Shown: one piece after another, positions 1 to 9,932 of the stretch
Layout: every line of letters begins with the position of its first letter
How positions within the stretch are numbered: the first letter of the stretch is position 1
Source of the DNA: Chitinophaga sancti
GTDB taxonomy: Bacteria; Bacteroidota; Bacteroidia; Chitinophagales; Chitinophagaceae
Length of the DNA stretch: 64,000 nt
Assembly (NCBI RefSeq): GCF_034424315.1
Contig: NZ_CP139972.1
Location: 1,488,001-1,552,000, forward strand
Direction of reading: 5' to 3'
Position numbers and translations under genes: made by a program
The notes under the pieces: generated by a model
Database searches by the model: none
Seen by the model: only the letters and a program-made list of their open reading frames with translations
Told to the model about the DNA's origin: nothing

Positions 1-1420
1 TTCCGTATGCGCCATAAGCATCAAAAAAAATACGCTTACTGAAACTGTTTGTCGTACGGCCACCAAGACGTATTCTTGAACCTTCAACCGGGTTGAAACT
101 GTAAAATGTAAAAAATGGGCCCAGTTCAAATAAGCCGCCATCCACATAACCTGATAGCAGGGAAGCACCAAATGCCATGGTACGACGAAAAGACCTCGAT
201 CTTTTAAGGCTATCTACATTAGCAAATGCTGCCAGTTCATTCTTCCCCAGGGGCTCCGGCCTTTCCAGCGTATCCGGGCCTGCCGACAAAGATGGAATAA
301 TAAAAGTTTTTTCTCCGAATACACCCATCCCCTGCTCAAATATTCCCAAACCAACTGCCATTTTGCTTTTAGCTAAAAAATATTTACCAGCACTATCTTT
401 CCTGTAACTGAGCTCTAAATTTAAAGCCTCTACCCAGTTAATATTAGCATGATCATTTACATAGAGTTCCGCATGTTGTATTGCATATGTTCCATCCAGT
501 GTGAAATACAAAAAACCACTAAATAGGGTCTCCTCCCTGTTTCTTGGGAATACACTCATTTTCAACTGCCAGGGATGGGTAGTTTTGATTGTGTCTGTTA
601 TATAATACCTGTAGAAGGTCGGTGCCATAGGTGACAGCGGACTCAAAAAACGACGGTTCCCCAGCGCTATATCATGGGAATAAAGGTCGGGATGCCCATA
701 TAATTTGTCCATAAAAGCGTCAAAGCCATCTTCATCAAGATAAAGGTCAATACGTGCTTCATTCACGCCCAGGAGCACCGAATCTTTTAGTTCCTGCTCC
801 TTATAATTGTACCTGGTGGCCTTTTCCCTTATGAAAACAGGAACCAGTGACCGGCCGGGATAAGATATTGAGTCAATGTTCGTCTTTAAATACGGGAATT
901 TTTTCAACAGTCGTGAGGAACCTACCTTTCCGTCGTCAATACTCAATGACATACACAATTTCTCATACTCATTAAAACTATAGCCAGCTGTGTTCCTGGC
1001 ATTATTACTATCAAGATGAGAGATAGCCTGCCGGATAAACTCAACGGCCGGGTTATTTTTATTCCTGTACCTGGCACTCCTTCTTTTGGCTGTGATGGTT
1101 ACTTCACTTAGCCCACTGGTTACCGGCTGCATGAACACCCGCCCCCTGAGCACCGACAGACTATCGATTGAAACAGTGTAGGTCCTATATCCCATTGCGG
1201 AAAACCGCAGTTTTTGCGAAAGAGAATCAAACCGGATTGTAAACGTTCCATCCGGGCCACCGCCTACTCCCCGTGGCTGAGCACCTAAAATACTGATACT
1301 CACCATCGGAATAGGTTCGCCGCCAACCGCATCGACAATTAATCCACTAATCTTTTTAGCTTGACCGTTAACCACGAAAGAGGACATCAATAAAAAAAAC
1401 AAACATTTTACCGGCTTCAT
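1..1420 (-). CDS. DUF5686-type protein with carboxypeptidase-regulatory-like domain (partial)
   Basis: The gene starts at the ATG complementary to 1418-1420 and runs off the left edge, so only about 473 N-terminal residues are visible. They show a signal peptide ending near VVNGQA, then a carboxypeptidase-D regulatory-like beta-sandwich (roughly residues 20-105, with SGLIVDAVGGEPIPMV at its start). The rest resembles the start of the DUF5686 family found in Bacteroidota outer membranes. The start lies 18 bp after the stop of the CusA-like pump, so both are probably co-transcribed. Family members are predicted outer-membrane proteins of unknown role. Any part in metal handling is inferred from position only. 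The family call was made by eye. Confidence 0.75.
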   Translation of the reverse strand, partial: MKPVKCLFFLLMSSFVVNGQAKKISGLIVDAVGGEPIPMVSISILGAQPRGVGGGPDGTFTIRFDSLSQKLRFSAMGYRTYTVSIDSLSVLRGRVFMQPVTSGLSEVTITAKRRSARYRNKNNPAVEFIRQAISHLDSNNARNTAGYSFNEYEKLCMSLSIDDGKVGSSRLLKKFPYLKTNIDSISYPGRSLVPVFIREKATRYNYKEQELKDSVLLGVNEARIDLYLDEDGFDAFMDKLYGHPDLYSHDIALGNRRFLSPLSPMAPTFYRYYITDTIKTTHPWQLKMSVFPRNREETLFSGFLYFTLDGTYAIQHAELYVNDHANINWVEALNLELSYRKDSAGKYFLAKSKMAVGLGIFEQGMGVFGEKTFIIPSLSAGPDTLERPEPLGKNELAAFANVDSLKRSRSFRRTMAFGASLLSGYVDGGLFELGPFFTFYSFNPVEGSRIRLGGRTTNSFSKRIFFDAYGAYG

Positions 1421-1438
1421 GATATTATGACAACTGTT

Positions 1439-4400
1439 CTAACTAAAAGTCCTAATCTCAGTAGCAAACTTTAAGGCAAATCTCTTATGTGTCCAGTAAA
1501 AAATAATCGGGAATACAAACAAATTGAATATGGAGTTGGTGATCAGGCCACCTATCACTACAATCGCTAAAGGTTTTGATGCTTCTGATCCAATGCCGGA
1601 GGAGAGGGCAGCGGGCAACAACCCGATCGCCGCCATCAAAGCTGTCATAATAACTGAACGCAGGCGTTCCTTAACCGCACTACGCAAAGCGGACCCCAAT
1701 GATTCGAATTCTCCCGTATACTTCATTGCGTGGAGATTATGCTTGAACTTAGTTAATAATATTACCCCATTTTGAATGCAGATACCAAACAATGCAATAA
1801 ATCCTATTCCGGCAGAAATACTAAAATTTGCATGAGCAACTAATAGCGCAAGAATACCCCCTATTATGGCAAACGGAACATTACTCAAAACCAGCAATGC
1901 GTCTCCCATTTTTCCAAAAAGGAGGAAAAGAATGAAGAAAATGAGTAACAAGGATAATGGAACGGCCAGTTGCAACCTCTTCGTAGCCCGCTGCTGGTTC
2001 TCAAAATCGCCAGCCCATTGAATTGAGTATCCCTTTTCTACCTGAACATTCGACTTCACCTTCTTTTGAGCCTCCGCAATCGTACTTCCCATATCCCTGC
2101 CACGAATAGAGAATTTAATAGCCCCATATCTCATTCCTTTATCCCTGTATATGATGCTTGGGCCGATATTCTTTTCAATGGCAGCTATTTCTCTCAAGGG
2201 TATTTTACTTCCCGACATCGTAGGAATCCTTAAGTCTCCAATGGCTTCTACATTATTCCGGAACAATTCCGGGTAGCGGACCCTCAGATCAAATCTGCGC
2301 TCTCCCTCAAAGATCTGGGTAGCTGCATCTCCACCAATAGCAAGCTGAATCGTCATGTTAGCATCCGCAGTCGACACGCCATGTAAAGACATCCTTTGCT
2401 GATCCAGTTTAATGTTCAGTTCAGGTTGACCCAGGTTATATAAAATACCCAGGTCAGCCACTCCTTTCACGCCCTGCATAATTTTTAACATCTGCTTCTC
2501 CTTTTCTTCTATAACCGCCAGGTCAGGTCCAAATGTTTTGATCACGATGGATCCCTTTACCCCTGATACCTCTTCGGCAACATTATCTGAAATCGGCTGT
2601 GAAAAGCTAAGATCGACACCTGGAAATACGGATAAACGTTCGTTCATTTTTGTAATCAGGTCTTCTTTACTCAGGCCCCCACTCCATTCTTCTTTGGGAT
2701 ACAGGTCTACCAAAAATTCCTGGTTATAGAACCCGGTGGGATCGCTGCCCCCATCAGGTCTGCCTGTTTGAGAGATGACCTGCTTTACCTGGGGAAATTC
2801 AAGAATTATTTTCCTGATATCATTAGATAATTCTACGGATTCATTCAGGGAAGTACTTAAAGGACCGGTAGCACGGATGTAGATGGACCCCTCATTCAGC
2901 TGTGGCAAAAATTCACTCCCCACAAAGGTGAAGGAAAAGACACCCGCTGCAAGCATTGCAATTGAAATAAAGAATGCCGTCTTTGGATGGGCAAAACAAA
3001 CATCAAATACAGCCATGCAGACTTTTGTGATCCAACTAAGAAAAAATGTATGCTTTTCCCGCACTTCTTTCTTTAACAAAACTGCGGCCATGACGGGTAC
3101 TAATGTGAAGGTTAAAATCAAGGCCCCCAGCAAGGCAAAACCCAATGTCCATGCCAATGGGGAGAACATCTTTCCCTCTACTTTCTCGAAGCTGAAAATA
3201 GGGAGCAAAGCCGCTACAATGATCATCTTAGAAAAAAAGATACCCTTTCCATTTACAAGACAGGCCCGTTTAATAAGACTGAGTTTACTCAGTTTATTAA
3301 ACTTATCCATGCCGGATACTTTTGCTTTATAATCGAGCAAAACGAAAATCCCTTCCATCATAACCACTGCGCCATCAATGATAATTCCAAAATCGATAGC
3401 GCCCATTGAAAGCAGGTTCGCCGGCATACCTTTTAACCGCAAGCAAACAAAGGCAAATAGCAGCGCCAAAGGAATCACCACCGCTACAATAACTGTTGTA
3501 CGCCAATCTGCCATAAATAAAAAGACAATCAACGTTACCAGCACGATCCCTTCCAACATATTATGCAATACTGTATTTGTAGCATAATGGATCAGTACTT
3601 CCCTGTCATAAAACGGCTTAATTTTCACATCATCGGGCAAAACCTCACTATTCAGCCGGGATACAGTATTTTTCAGGTTAGCGATTACCTCACTGGGGTT
3701 CTGTCCTTTCCGCATGAGCACTATTCCCTCTACAACATCCGGATCGGAATCTCTACCCGCCTGACCCAGCGGCGGAAGTGAAGATTCCGTAACCTCAGCT
3801 ACATTCCATATATACACCGGCGATCCCCCGATAAATGCCACGATCACCTTTTTAATCTCATTAATATTATTAAGCTGACCTATTCCCCTGACTACAAAAG
3901 ATTGCCCATTCTGTACAATCACATCACCGCCGACGTTCATATTGCTTTTCGACACGGCATTAAAAATCTCCAAAGGCGTGACCCCATACTCAATAGATTT
4001 CTGAGGATCTACGGTGACCTGAAAGGTTTTCGTCTGTCCGCCGAATGTGCTCACATCTGCAACCCCCGGAACAGCACGGATCTCCTTTTCCACCACCCAC
4101 TGCTGAATAGTTTTGAGTTCCCTTATAGACTTCTTGTCACTTGTCAACGTGTAACGAAATATCTCGCCGGTTGGTCCATAAGGAGGCTGCACTACCGCTT
4201 TTACCCCATCCGGAATTGTCGCTGTTCCCAGTAAGTTCACTACCTGCATGCGGGCGAATGGAAAATCAACACCATCCTCAAAACTCACTTTTGTAACGGA
4301 CAAGCCAAACAATGAGGATGACCTGATACTGATTTTCTTTTCTGCAGGATTCAGGGCCATCTCAATTGGCCTGGTAATAAATTTCTCTACTTCTTCGGCA

Positions 4401-4579
4401 CTTCTACCCGGCCACTGGGTAATGATGGTTACTGTAGTATTGGTAACATCGGGAAACGCATCAATAGGCGTATTTCTGAAACTATAATACCCCCCGCATA
4501 CTAATAGAAATGTCAAAAAGAAAATGAAGAATTTATTCTTTAATGAGAATGCCAATACAGCTTTAATAAGTTTATTCAC
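1439..4579 (-). CDS. cusA: CusA/CzcA-family heavy-metal efflux RND pump
   Basis: Inner-membrane proton-driven pump of a tripartite metal efflux complex. The protein has the RND layout: a first membrane helix near the N-terminus, two large periplasmic loops and a 12-helix plan. The HME-RND TM4 signature DFGIIIDGAVVMMEG, with two acidic residues of the proton relay, is near residue 394. The C-terminal half holds ALFGICIQNGVILLTKFK. The reading frame is open to an ATG at 4729, but those extra 50 residues have no pump-like character. A GTG at 4577-4579 gives VNKLIKAVLAFSLKNKFF, the usual family start, and about 1046 residues, the normal length. Its partner adaptor and channel are about 5 kb away on the other strand, past a FecI/FecR unit. 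The metal (Cu/Ag or Co/Zn/Cd) cannot be told from the sequence. Confidence 0.93.
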   Translation of the reverse strand: MNKLIKAVLAFSLKNKFFIFFLTFLLVCGGYYSFRNTPIDAFPDVTNTTVTIITQWPGRSAEEVEKFITRPIEMALNPAEKKISIRSSSLFGLSVTKVSFEDGVDFPFARMQVVNLLGTATIPDGVKAVVQPPYGPTGEIFRYTLTSDKKSIRELKTIQQWVVEKEIRAVPGVADVSTFGGQTKTFQVTVDPQKSIEYGVTPLEIFNAVSKSNMNVGGDVIVQNGQSFVVRGIGQLNNINEIKKVIVAFIGGSPVYIWNVAEVTESSLPPLGQAGRDSDPDVVEGIVLMRKGQNPSEVIANLKNTVSRLNSEVLPDDVKIKPFYDREVLIHYATNTVLHNMLEGIVLVTLIVFLFMADWRTTVIVAVVIPLALLFAFVCLRLKGMPANLLSMGAIDFGIIIDGAVVMMEGIFVLLDYKAKVSGMDKFNKLSKLSLIKRACLVNGKGIFFSKMIIVAALLPIFSFEKVEGKMFSPLAWTLGFALLGALILTFTLVPVMAAVLLKKEVREKHTFFLSWITKVCMAVFDVCFAHPKTAFFISIAMLAAGVFSFTFVGSEFLPQLNEGSIYIRATGPLSTSLNESVELSNDIRKIILEFPQVKQVISQTGRPDGGSDPTGFYNQEFLVDLYPKEEWSGGLSKEDLITKMNERLSVFPGVDLSFSQPISDNVAEEVSGVKGSIVIKTFGPDLAVIEEKEKQMLKIMQGVKGVADLGILYNLGQPELNIKLDQQRMSLHGVSTADANMTIQLAIGGDAATQIFEGERRFDLRVRYPELFRNNVEAIGDLRIPTMSGSKIPLREIAAIEKNIGPSIIYRDKGMRYGAIKFSIRGRDMGSTIAEAQKKVKSNVQVEKGYSIQWAGDFENQQRATKRLQLAVPLSLLLIFFILFLLFGKMGDALLVLSNVPFAIIGGILALLVAHANFSISAGIGFIALFGICIQNGVILLTKFKHNLHAMKYTGEFESLGSALRSAVKERLRSVIMTALMAAIGLLPAALSSGIGSEASKPLAIVVIGGLITNSIFNLFVFPIIFYWTHKRFALKFATEIRTFS

Positions 4580-4837
4580 CTGATAGAGAGATTTAAGTAT
4601 ATTCCGCCCATTAAGACACAGTAGCTTGAAAAAGGTCCTATATAAAGAAACACAAAGAAAATTCCTTATTACGCTTAGGACCTTTTGACAACAAGGGTGT
4701 CTATAATAAGTAACAAGGGGAGCAAACACAATAAGGAGTGGGATGGAAAATTTGTTAATATATTGTTAAGCAACCTTAATGTGATCTATTTGTTTTGAAT
4801 TCATTAGTTATTTTAATCAAGGAAAGTCTATTTATAT
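4580..4837. promoter_or_regulatory. Divergent intergenic region between RND pump and ECF sigma gene
   Basis: A 258-bp AT-rich region separates the GTG start of the pump (minus) from the ATG of the sigma factor (plus), so promoters for both operons must lie here or inside the open but probably untranslated extension up to 4729. No clear TAnnTTTG box or palindrome was found, which would fit use of an alternative sigma factor such as the one encoded next door. Confidence 0.4.
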
Positions 4838-5419
4838 ATGTCTGATCAGGACAATGAACTTTTTGCCAGGATTTGCGAAAAAGACCATGCAGCGTTTGAA
4901 CAGCTATATCTCACTCACCACCGAAGACTTTTGGTTCTTGCATTTCAGTATTTAAGAAATGAAGAATTGGCCGAAGAGATAGTAAATGATATCCTTATGA
5001 AGATCTGGACAGATGCGTCCAGGTTGGATATCACCTACTCTCTCGGAAAATACCTGTCTAAAAGTGTCGTAAACCGCTGCCTAAATACGATACGAAAGCA
5101 AAAAGGCATAATGGGTAAGTTTGCAAAATATCGGGCAGATGTTCAGGACACAATGCAAATTGAAGACGAGGCAGCTATTCTCGAAGAACGCCTGATAAGA
5201 CTGGAGAATATACTGGACACACTTCCTCCGCAATGTAAAAAAATTATAATGCTGAGTAAGTTCGAGAAATGCAAACAACAGGAAATAGCAGATCGACTGA
5301 ACATTTCCATAAAAACAGTTAAAAATCAACTAACGATAGCATATGAAAAAATTCGCAATGGAACGATAATCACAGTTATTTTAGTAAATGTATTTGCATT
5401 TATTAGGACTATTTTCTAA
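4838..5419 (+). CDS. ECF-type RNA polymerase sigma factor (FecI-like)
   Basis: A 193-residue extracytoplasmic-function sigma factor. Region 2 covers about residues 5-70 (FEQLYLTHHRR, then EELAEEIVNDILMKIW) and region 4 about residues 128-175, with the helix-turn-helix QQEIADRLNISIKTVKNQL. The C-terminus ends in a short hydrophobic stretch, common in Bacteroidota FecI-like sigmas. The next gene, 21 bp on, encodes its FecR anti-sigma factor, and the TonB receptor after that carries the signalling domain, so it should be activated by a ligand at the outer membrane. Likely targets are its own operon and perhaps the divergent pump; this is inference. Confidence 0.93.
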   Translation: MSDQDNELFARICEKDHAAFEQLYLTHHRRLLVLAFQYLRNEELAEEIVNDILMKIWTDASRLDITYSLGKYLSKSVVNRCLNTIRKQKGIMGKFAKYRADVQDTMQIEDEAAILEERLIRLENILDTLPPQCKKIIMLSKFEKCKQQEIADRLNISIKTVKNQLTIAYEKIRNGTIITVILVNVFAFIRTIF

Positions 5420-5440
5420 TCTGACGGTCTTTTAAGTATA

Positions 5441-6427
5441 ATGGAAAACTATCACACACACATACCCTATCATCTTATTCTGGGGGAAATAGAGCAAAAT
5501 CTGTCAGGCACGGAGGCCGAAGAACTCGAAGAGTGGATTAAAGCATCAGCCGAAAATCTAAATATCTACAACGATCTCCGATCCGTAGATGGACAACTGG
5601 ATCTACTCCGTTTTTACCAGCAAACAGATAGTTTGGCTGCCTGGGAAAAAGCCAGGGCCAAAATGGTTGCCCCTGTTTCCAAAACTCAGATGTACCTATG
5701 GTCAGGAGCAATAGCTGCTGCCGTTATTTTGGCGATATCAGTTATCATATTTCGCCAGCGTACAGTTATCGTCTATGAAACTGCTTACAATGAAACCAAA
5801 CAAATTATCCTCCCTGATAGCAGTACTATTCAATTAAATCAAAATTCAGCAATTAGCTTCAATAAAAATAAATACCATAAAAACAGATATATCAAACTAT
5901 TAAAAGGCGAAGCATTCTTTTCTGTAGTTCACAACGAAGCCAAAGAATTCAATGTAGAAACAGGAAATATCATCATCAGGGATATCGGTACCAGCTTCGA
6001 TATAAAGATGGACTCTGGGTTTATTCAAACAATAGTTAGCACAGGGTCAGTTTCTATGGAATACCATCCTACAGGTATCCTAAAAATACATAATACCCCG
6101 AAAGTGATATTAGCAGCTAACGAAATGGGCGTATTTAACAGGAAGACAAAAAGAATAACAGCCACCACCAATCTTCCCGCCGGATTGAAATCCTGGCAGG
6201 ATAAAAAGCTTCGTTATGTCGAAACACCGCTCTATATAGTGCTGGAAGATCTCAGGCGGATTTATGGAACAAGGGTAATACTTGCTGACAGCACATTTAA
6301 AACTAAAACTTTGACAGCCTTACTCAACAACAAATCCCAGGAGCAAATCCTGCAAATTGTTGCCACATCACTTCAACTTAAATTAGCAGTCGTAAAAAAA
6401 GACAGTATCTTTATACTATCTCGATAA
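5441..6427 (+). CDS. FecR-family anti-sigma factor / signal transducer
   Basis: Single-pass inner-membrane protein of 328 residues that would pass the signal from the TonB receptor to the ECF sigma factor. Residues 1-80 form the cytoplasmic sigma-binding part, residues 84-104 a membrane helix (LWSGAIAAAVILAISVIIF), and about 110-215 the periplasmic FecR domain with the family phrase IRDIGTSFDIKMDSG. The last 75 residues match the DUF4974/STN-like end (LRYVETPLYIVLEDLRRIYG). It sits between its sigma factor and receptor, the standard order. Confidence 0.93.
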   Translation: MENYHTHIPYHLILGEIEQNLSGTEAEELEEWIKASAENLNIYNDLRSVDGQLDLLRFYQQTDSLAAWEKARAKMVAPVSKTQMYLWSGAIAAAVILAISVIIFRQRTVIVYETAYNETKQIILPDSSTIQLNQNSAISFNKNKYHKNRYIKLLKGEAFFSVVHNEAKEFNVETGNIIIRDIGTSFDIKMDSGFIQTIVSTGSVSMEYHPTGILKIHNTPKVILAANEMGVFNRKTKRITATTNLPAGLKSWQDKKLRYVETPLYIVLEDLRRIYGTRVILADSTFKTKTLTALLNNKSQEQILQIVATSLQLKLAVVKKDSIFILSR

Positions 6428-6461
6428 CCTTAACTGAGATAATATTTAGAAGGAAACTAAG

Positions 6462-9041
6462 ATGTCCAATCGGAAAGGCATTCAAATTATCGGTATCCGG
6501 CAATACTGGAGACCGCAGGCAACTGCGGTTATTTTTTTTATATGCTCCTTACTGTCAGGGCATTCCCTACTAGCCCAGCGTAGCTCTCTCAATAAAAGGA
6601 TCACCATTTCATTTTTCAATATACCTGTTCGTGAGGCATTGACGCAACTGTCCGAAAAAGATGAAATACCCATTTCCTTTGAATCATCCAGGTCTGATTT
6701 CGACAAAAATATTAATAAGAACTTTTTTAATGCACCCGTAACTGAAATATTGAAAGACATCCTGCAGGAAACCGGGTACACATGGAAATACGTATCAGAT
6801 GAAATTATTATAGTTCCACTAATAAAATCTTATACCATCAGTGGCCATATCCAGGACAAACAAAGCGGAGAAGACCTTATTGGGGCACACATCATTGTAA
6901 AACCAGTCAACCAGGGTACCGCGAGTAATAACTATGGCTTTTATTCTCTTACGCTGCCGGGTGGTAACTATGAACTGTTGGTAGGTTGCATGGGATACTC
7001 CAATAAGGTTGTAGCCCTCGACTTCTACGAATCTGACCGTGTATTAAACATCAAACTTGAAAAAAAGATCAGTGAACTAAAAACAGTAACAGTCACCAGC
7101 AAAAACGGTATTGATTCCTTTCAATCAGAAAGTCCGTTACAACTTCATTGGGATGTGATCCGGGAACGCCCCTTTTTTAAAGGGGAAGCAGATGTAATTG
7201 AATCCATTCAAATGCAAAATGGGGTAGTCGCCATTACTGAAGGAAGCAGCAGTATGTTTATACGGGGAGGTAGCAGAGACCAGAATTTATTACTTTTAGA
7301 TGAGGCAGTAGTATATAATCCAGGCCACCTTTTCGGGTTAAACTCTATATTTAATCCAGATGCGCTGAAAGATATCCAGCTATACAAAGATGATATACCG
7401 GCAAATTTCGGGGGGCGTTTGTCCTCGGTACTGGATACCCACATGGATGAGGGCAACAACAAGGAATTGCGGTTAAATGGTGGTATGAGCCTGCTTTCTG
7501 CCAGGTTATCACTTGAAGGTCCGATCATCAAAGAGAGAAGTTCCTTTTTAATTGCAGGGAGAAGGAGCATCTCCAATTTGCTGGATGGCAATTTTGATTT
7601 ATATGACGTAAGAGCAGCTTACTACGACTGGAACCTTAAAGCCAATTATAAATTCAACAACAATAACCGGTTATTCTTTTCTACCTACATTGGACATGAC
7701 CGGGTGAAAAATAATGATGACTACCTGAATAAATGGGGGAACACAACAGGCACATTGAGATGGAACCATATCTTTAACCCAAAACTTTTTCTTAATGTTT
7801 CTGCTATTTACAGCAATTATAAAAACATGCTGAATATAAACCCCGACTCCTCAGCAGGTATAGCTAGTTGGGTAACTGGCATCCGTGATTTTTCGCTCAA
7901 AGGCGATTTCACTTACTACAGGAAGCCCGGCAATCAGATTCAATTCGGCTTCAGTGAAATTATTCACCTTTTCAACCCCGGTGAAGCAAGCAACGTGTCC
8001 TACAACAATCTACCACGTGCAAGGGCGGCTGAATTCGCAGTTTATTTCTCACAAAAAATGCCATTATGCTCAAAGGTTAATATATATTATGGTCTTCGCG
8101 CAGGCTTGTTCGACAATTTCTCTGCAGATAAACTTTATGATGACTATGATAATGATTCCAGTAATGGCGCAAATGTTACCTACCTGAGACTGGAGCCCCG
8201 ACTAAAACTGCAATACCACATCTCCCCCCGATCCATGTTGCAATTTAGCTATAACCGGAATTACCAGTACCTGCAATTGCTGCAGAATGATGAACTGGCT
8301 TTTTCATCCCTGGAAACGTGGATCCCATCCAGTTCACACATTAAGCCGCAATTTTCAGATCAGTATTCTATCCTTTATAGAAGGAACCATAAAAATGGTT
8401 CCATAACAGCAAGCATTTACCTCAAAGAAATGGGTAATCAACTAGAACTTGTAGACCATGCCCAACTAATCTCCAACCCCTTCATTGAAGATCTCCTTAA
8501 AACAGGTCGGGCCAAATCCTATGGTGCAGAGTTCTCGCTTTTACAAAATATAGGCAAAGCACGCATAACCGCGTTATACGCATGGTCACGAACCCTTAGA
8601 ATGTTTGATGAGATCAATAACGGGAAAACCTATGCCGCAAACTACGATGTTCCACATAGTGTTAAATTATCAGGCAGTTACCCCATAACAAAATCGCTTC
8701 AGCTAAATTCTTACTTTATTTATTCATCAGGCAGACCGGCCACAATACCCACCGGTTACTTCGTGCAAGATGGCATCAGGGTGCCAATTTATGCAGGACG
8801 TAACCTGGAGCGGATGCCAGCATATCACCATCTTGATATCAATATTTCATGGAATATTCCAGTAAAGCAATTGAATGGGCACGTATGGAATAATACCATC
8901 TCAATAGGCCTGTATAACCTGTATAACCGGAATAATGTATTATTATACAAGATAAATCCACAGCTCAATGGAGCAACCCTTTTTGATGAACAGAACCTTT
9001 CCGGGATAACCCCGGTATTTATCTACAATTTCAGTTTCTAG
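6462..9041 (+). CDS. TonB-dependent outer-membrane receptor with STN signalling domain
   Basis: 859 residues. An N-terminal signal peptide ends near SLLAQ (residue 39). Then come an STN (secretin/TonB short N-terminal) domain at about 50-118, a carboxypeptidase-D regulatory-like repeat at about 125-205 (YTISGHIQDKQSGEDLIGAH), a plug at about 215-330 with the phrase FIRGGSRDQNLLLLDEA, and a beta barrel to the C-terminal aromatic (FIYNFSF). The STN domain is what contacts FecR in transenvelope signalling, so receptor, FecR and sigma form a sensing chain. The stop TAG is followed directly by the DUF4249 gene. The ligand is unknown; the flanking efflux genes make a metal or metal chelate a reasonable guess. 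Confidence 0.92.
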   Translation: MSNRKGIQIIGIRQYWRPQATAVIFFICSLLSGHSLLAQRSSLNKRITISFFNIPVREALTQLSEKDEIPISFESSRSDFDKNINKNFFNAPVTEILKDILQETGYTWKYVSDEIIIVPLIKSYTISGHIQDKQSGEDLIGAHIIVKPVNQGTASNNYGFYSLTLPGGNYELLVGCMGYSNKVVALDFYESDRVLNIKLEKKISELKTVTVTSKNGIDSFQSESPLQLHWDVIRERPFFKGEADVIESIQMQNGVVAITEGSSSMFIRGGSRDQNLLLLDEAVVYNPGHLFGLNSIFNPDALKDIQLYKDDIPANFGGRLSSVLDTHMDEGNNKELRLNGGMSLLSARLSLEGPIIKERSSFLIAGRRSISNLLDGNFDLYDVRAAYYDWNLKANYKFNNNNRLFFSTYIGHDRVKNNDDYLNKWGNTTGTLRWNHIFNPKLFLNVSAIYSNYKNMLNINPDSSAGIASWVTGIRDFSLKGDFTYYRKPGNQIQFGFSEIIHLFNPGEASNVSYNNLPRARAAEFAVYFSQKMPLCSKVNIYYGLRAGLFDNFSADKLYDDYDNDSSNGANVTYLRLEPRLKLQYHISPRSMLQFSYNRNYQYLQLLQNDELAFSSLETWIPSSSHIKPQFSDQYSILYRRNHKNGSITASIYLKEMGNQLELVDHAQLISNPFIEDLLKTGRAKSYGAEFSLLQNIGKARITALYAWSRTLRMFDEINNGKTYAANYDVPHSVKLSGSYPITKSLQLNSYFIYSSGRPATIPTGYFVQDGIRVPIYAGRNLERMPAYHHLDINISWNIPVKQLNGHVWNNTISIGLYNLYNRNNVLLYKINPQLNGATLFDEQNLSGITPVFIYNFSF

Positions 9042-9042
9042 C

Positions 9043-9867
9043 ATGAAAAAGCTACCACAAATATTAGTACTGATCTTTTTTATAGCACCATTTTCATCTT
9101 GTCAGAAGCACGATGCAAATGATAGCACACCCACCTATGACCTGATCATTGAAGGGGGAATTAATTCACTGACACATTATCAATTTATCAGAATTAGTAA
9201 ACCTGCTGACCTATATAGTAAACCTTCGCAACCGGTTAGCGGTGCAAAAGTAGTTGTAAATGACGGAAGTAAAGATGTTGTATTTACTGAAATACCCGGA
9301 AAAGGGGTATATACCGCCTCCATAATAAACAATAAAAATTATAACGACCCTTATAAATTAACAGTAGCATATGAGGGGAAATACTATACGGCTACCGATT
9401 TGATGCCAGCCGTCCTTCCGGTTGACTCTTCTTACATTCCCCTATCAGTAAAATCAAAAGACAACGGATACCAGGTTACAATACCTAAACATATTTTTGG
9501 AGTATCGGTGGCCCAACGCTGGTTGATTATTTCAACGAACCAACGCTGGAGGCCTTCTCAATTCGATGGAAAAAACAAATACAACTATTCACATACATTC
9601 GGGGCTCCCAATGCATTAAATCCATTAAAACAGCAACAATACATAATAAATACAAGACCCGACGACAGCCTTAAAATCTATAAATTCTCCCTCTCCTACA
9701 CATACAGTACCTATTTATACAACATCTTCCAGGAAACTGACTGGAGAGGAGTATTGTCCTCAACTCCTGCCAATGTAAAGGGGAACATTTCAGGAAATGC
9801 CAATGGTTTTTTTTACGCGATCGATGTAGATACCATCATTAGAGCAGTAAAAGATTTAAATAATTAA
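9043..9867 (+). CDS. DUF4249 outer-membrane lipoprotein
   Basis: 274 residues with a lipoprotein signal peptide; the lipobox ends at Cys20 (APFSSC). The rest is the beta-rich DUF4249 family, with the phrase ISKPADLYSKPSQPVSGAKV after the N-terminus. Such genes regularly follow TonB receptors with a carboxypeptidase-like domain in Bacteroidota, as here, where the ATG is one base after the receptor stop. Probably a surface partner of the receptor, by analogy with SusD/SusC; its biochemical role is unknown. Confidence 0.85.
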   Translation: MKKLPQILVLIFFIAPFSSCQKHDANDSTPTYDLIIEGGINSLTHYQFIRISKPADLYSKPSQPVSGAKVVVNDGSKDVVFTEIPGKGVYTASIINNKNYNDPYKLTVAYEGKYYTATDLMPAVLPVDSSYIPLSVKSKDNGYQVTIPKHIFGVSVAQRWLIISTNQRWRPSQFDGKNKYNYSHTFGAPNALNPLKQQQYIINTRPDDSLKIYKFSLSYTYSTYLYNIFQETDWRGVLSSTPANVKGNISGNANGFFYAIDVDTIIRAVKDLNN

Positions 9868-9932
9868 TTAGGACTTATTTCCGGTATAGGTGTCTTTAAT
9901 CCGAATACAAATGGATTACCTATCCGAAATTT

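Noticed and set aside
2883..3332. 149-codon frame opposite the RND pump
   Set aside because: Antisense to conserved membrane segments of the pump and without recognisable domains.
4580..4729. Longer start for the RND pump
   Set aside because: The extra 50 residues are Cys- and Tyr-rich with no family match; the GTG at 4577-4579 gives the usual N-terminus.
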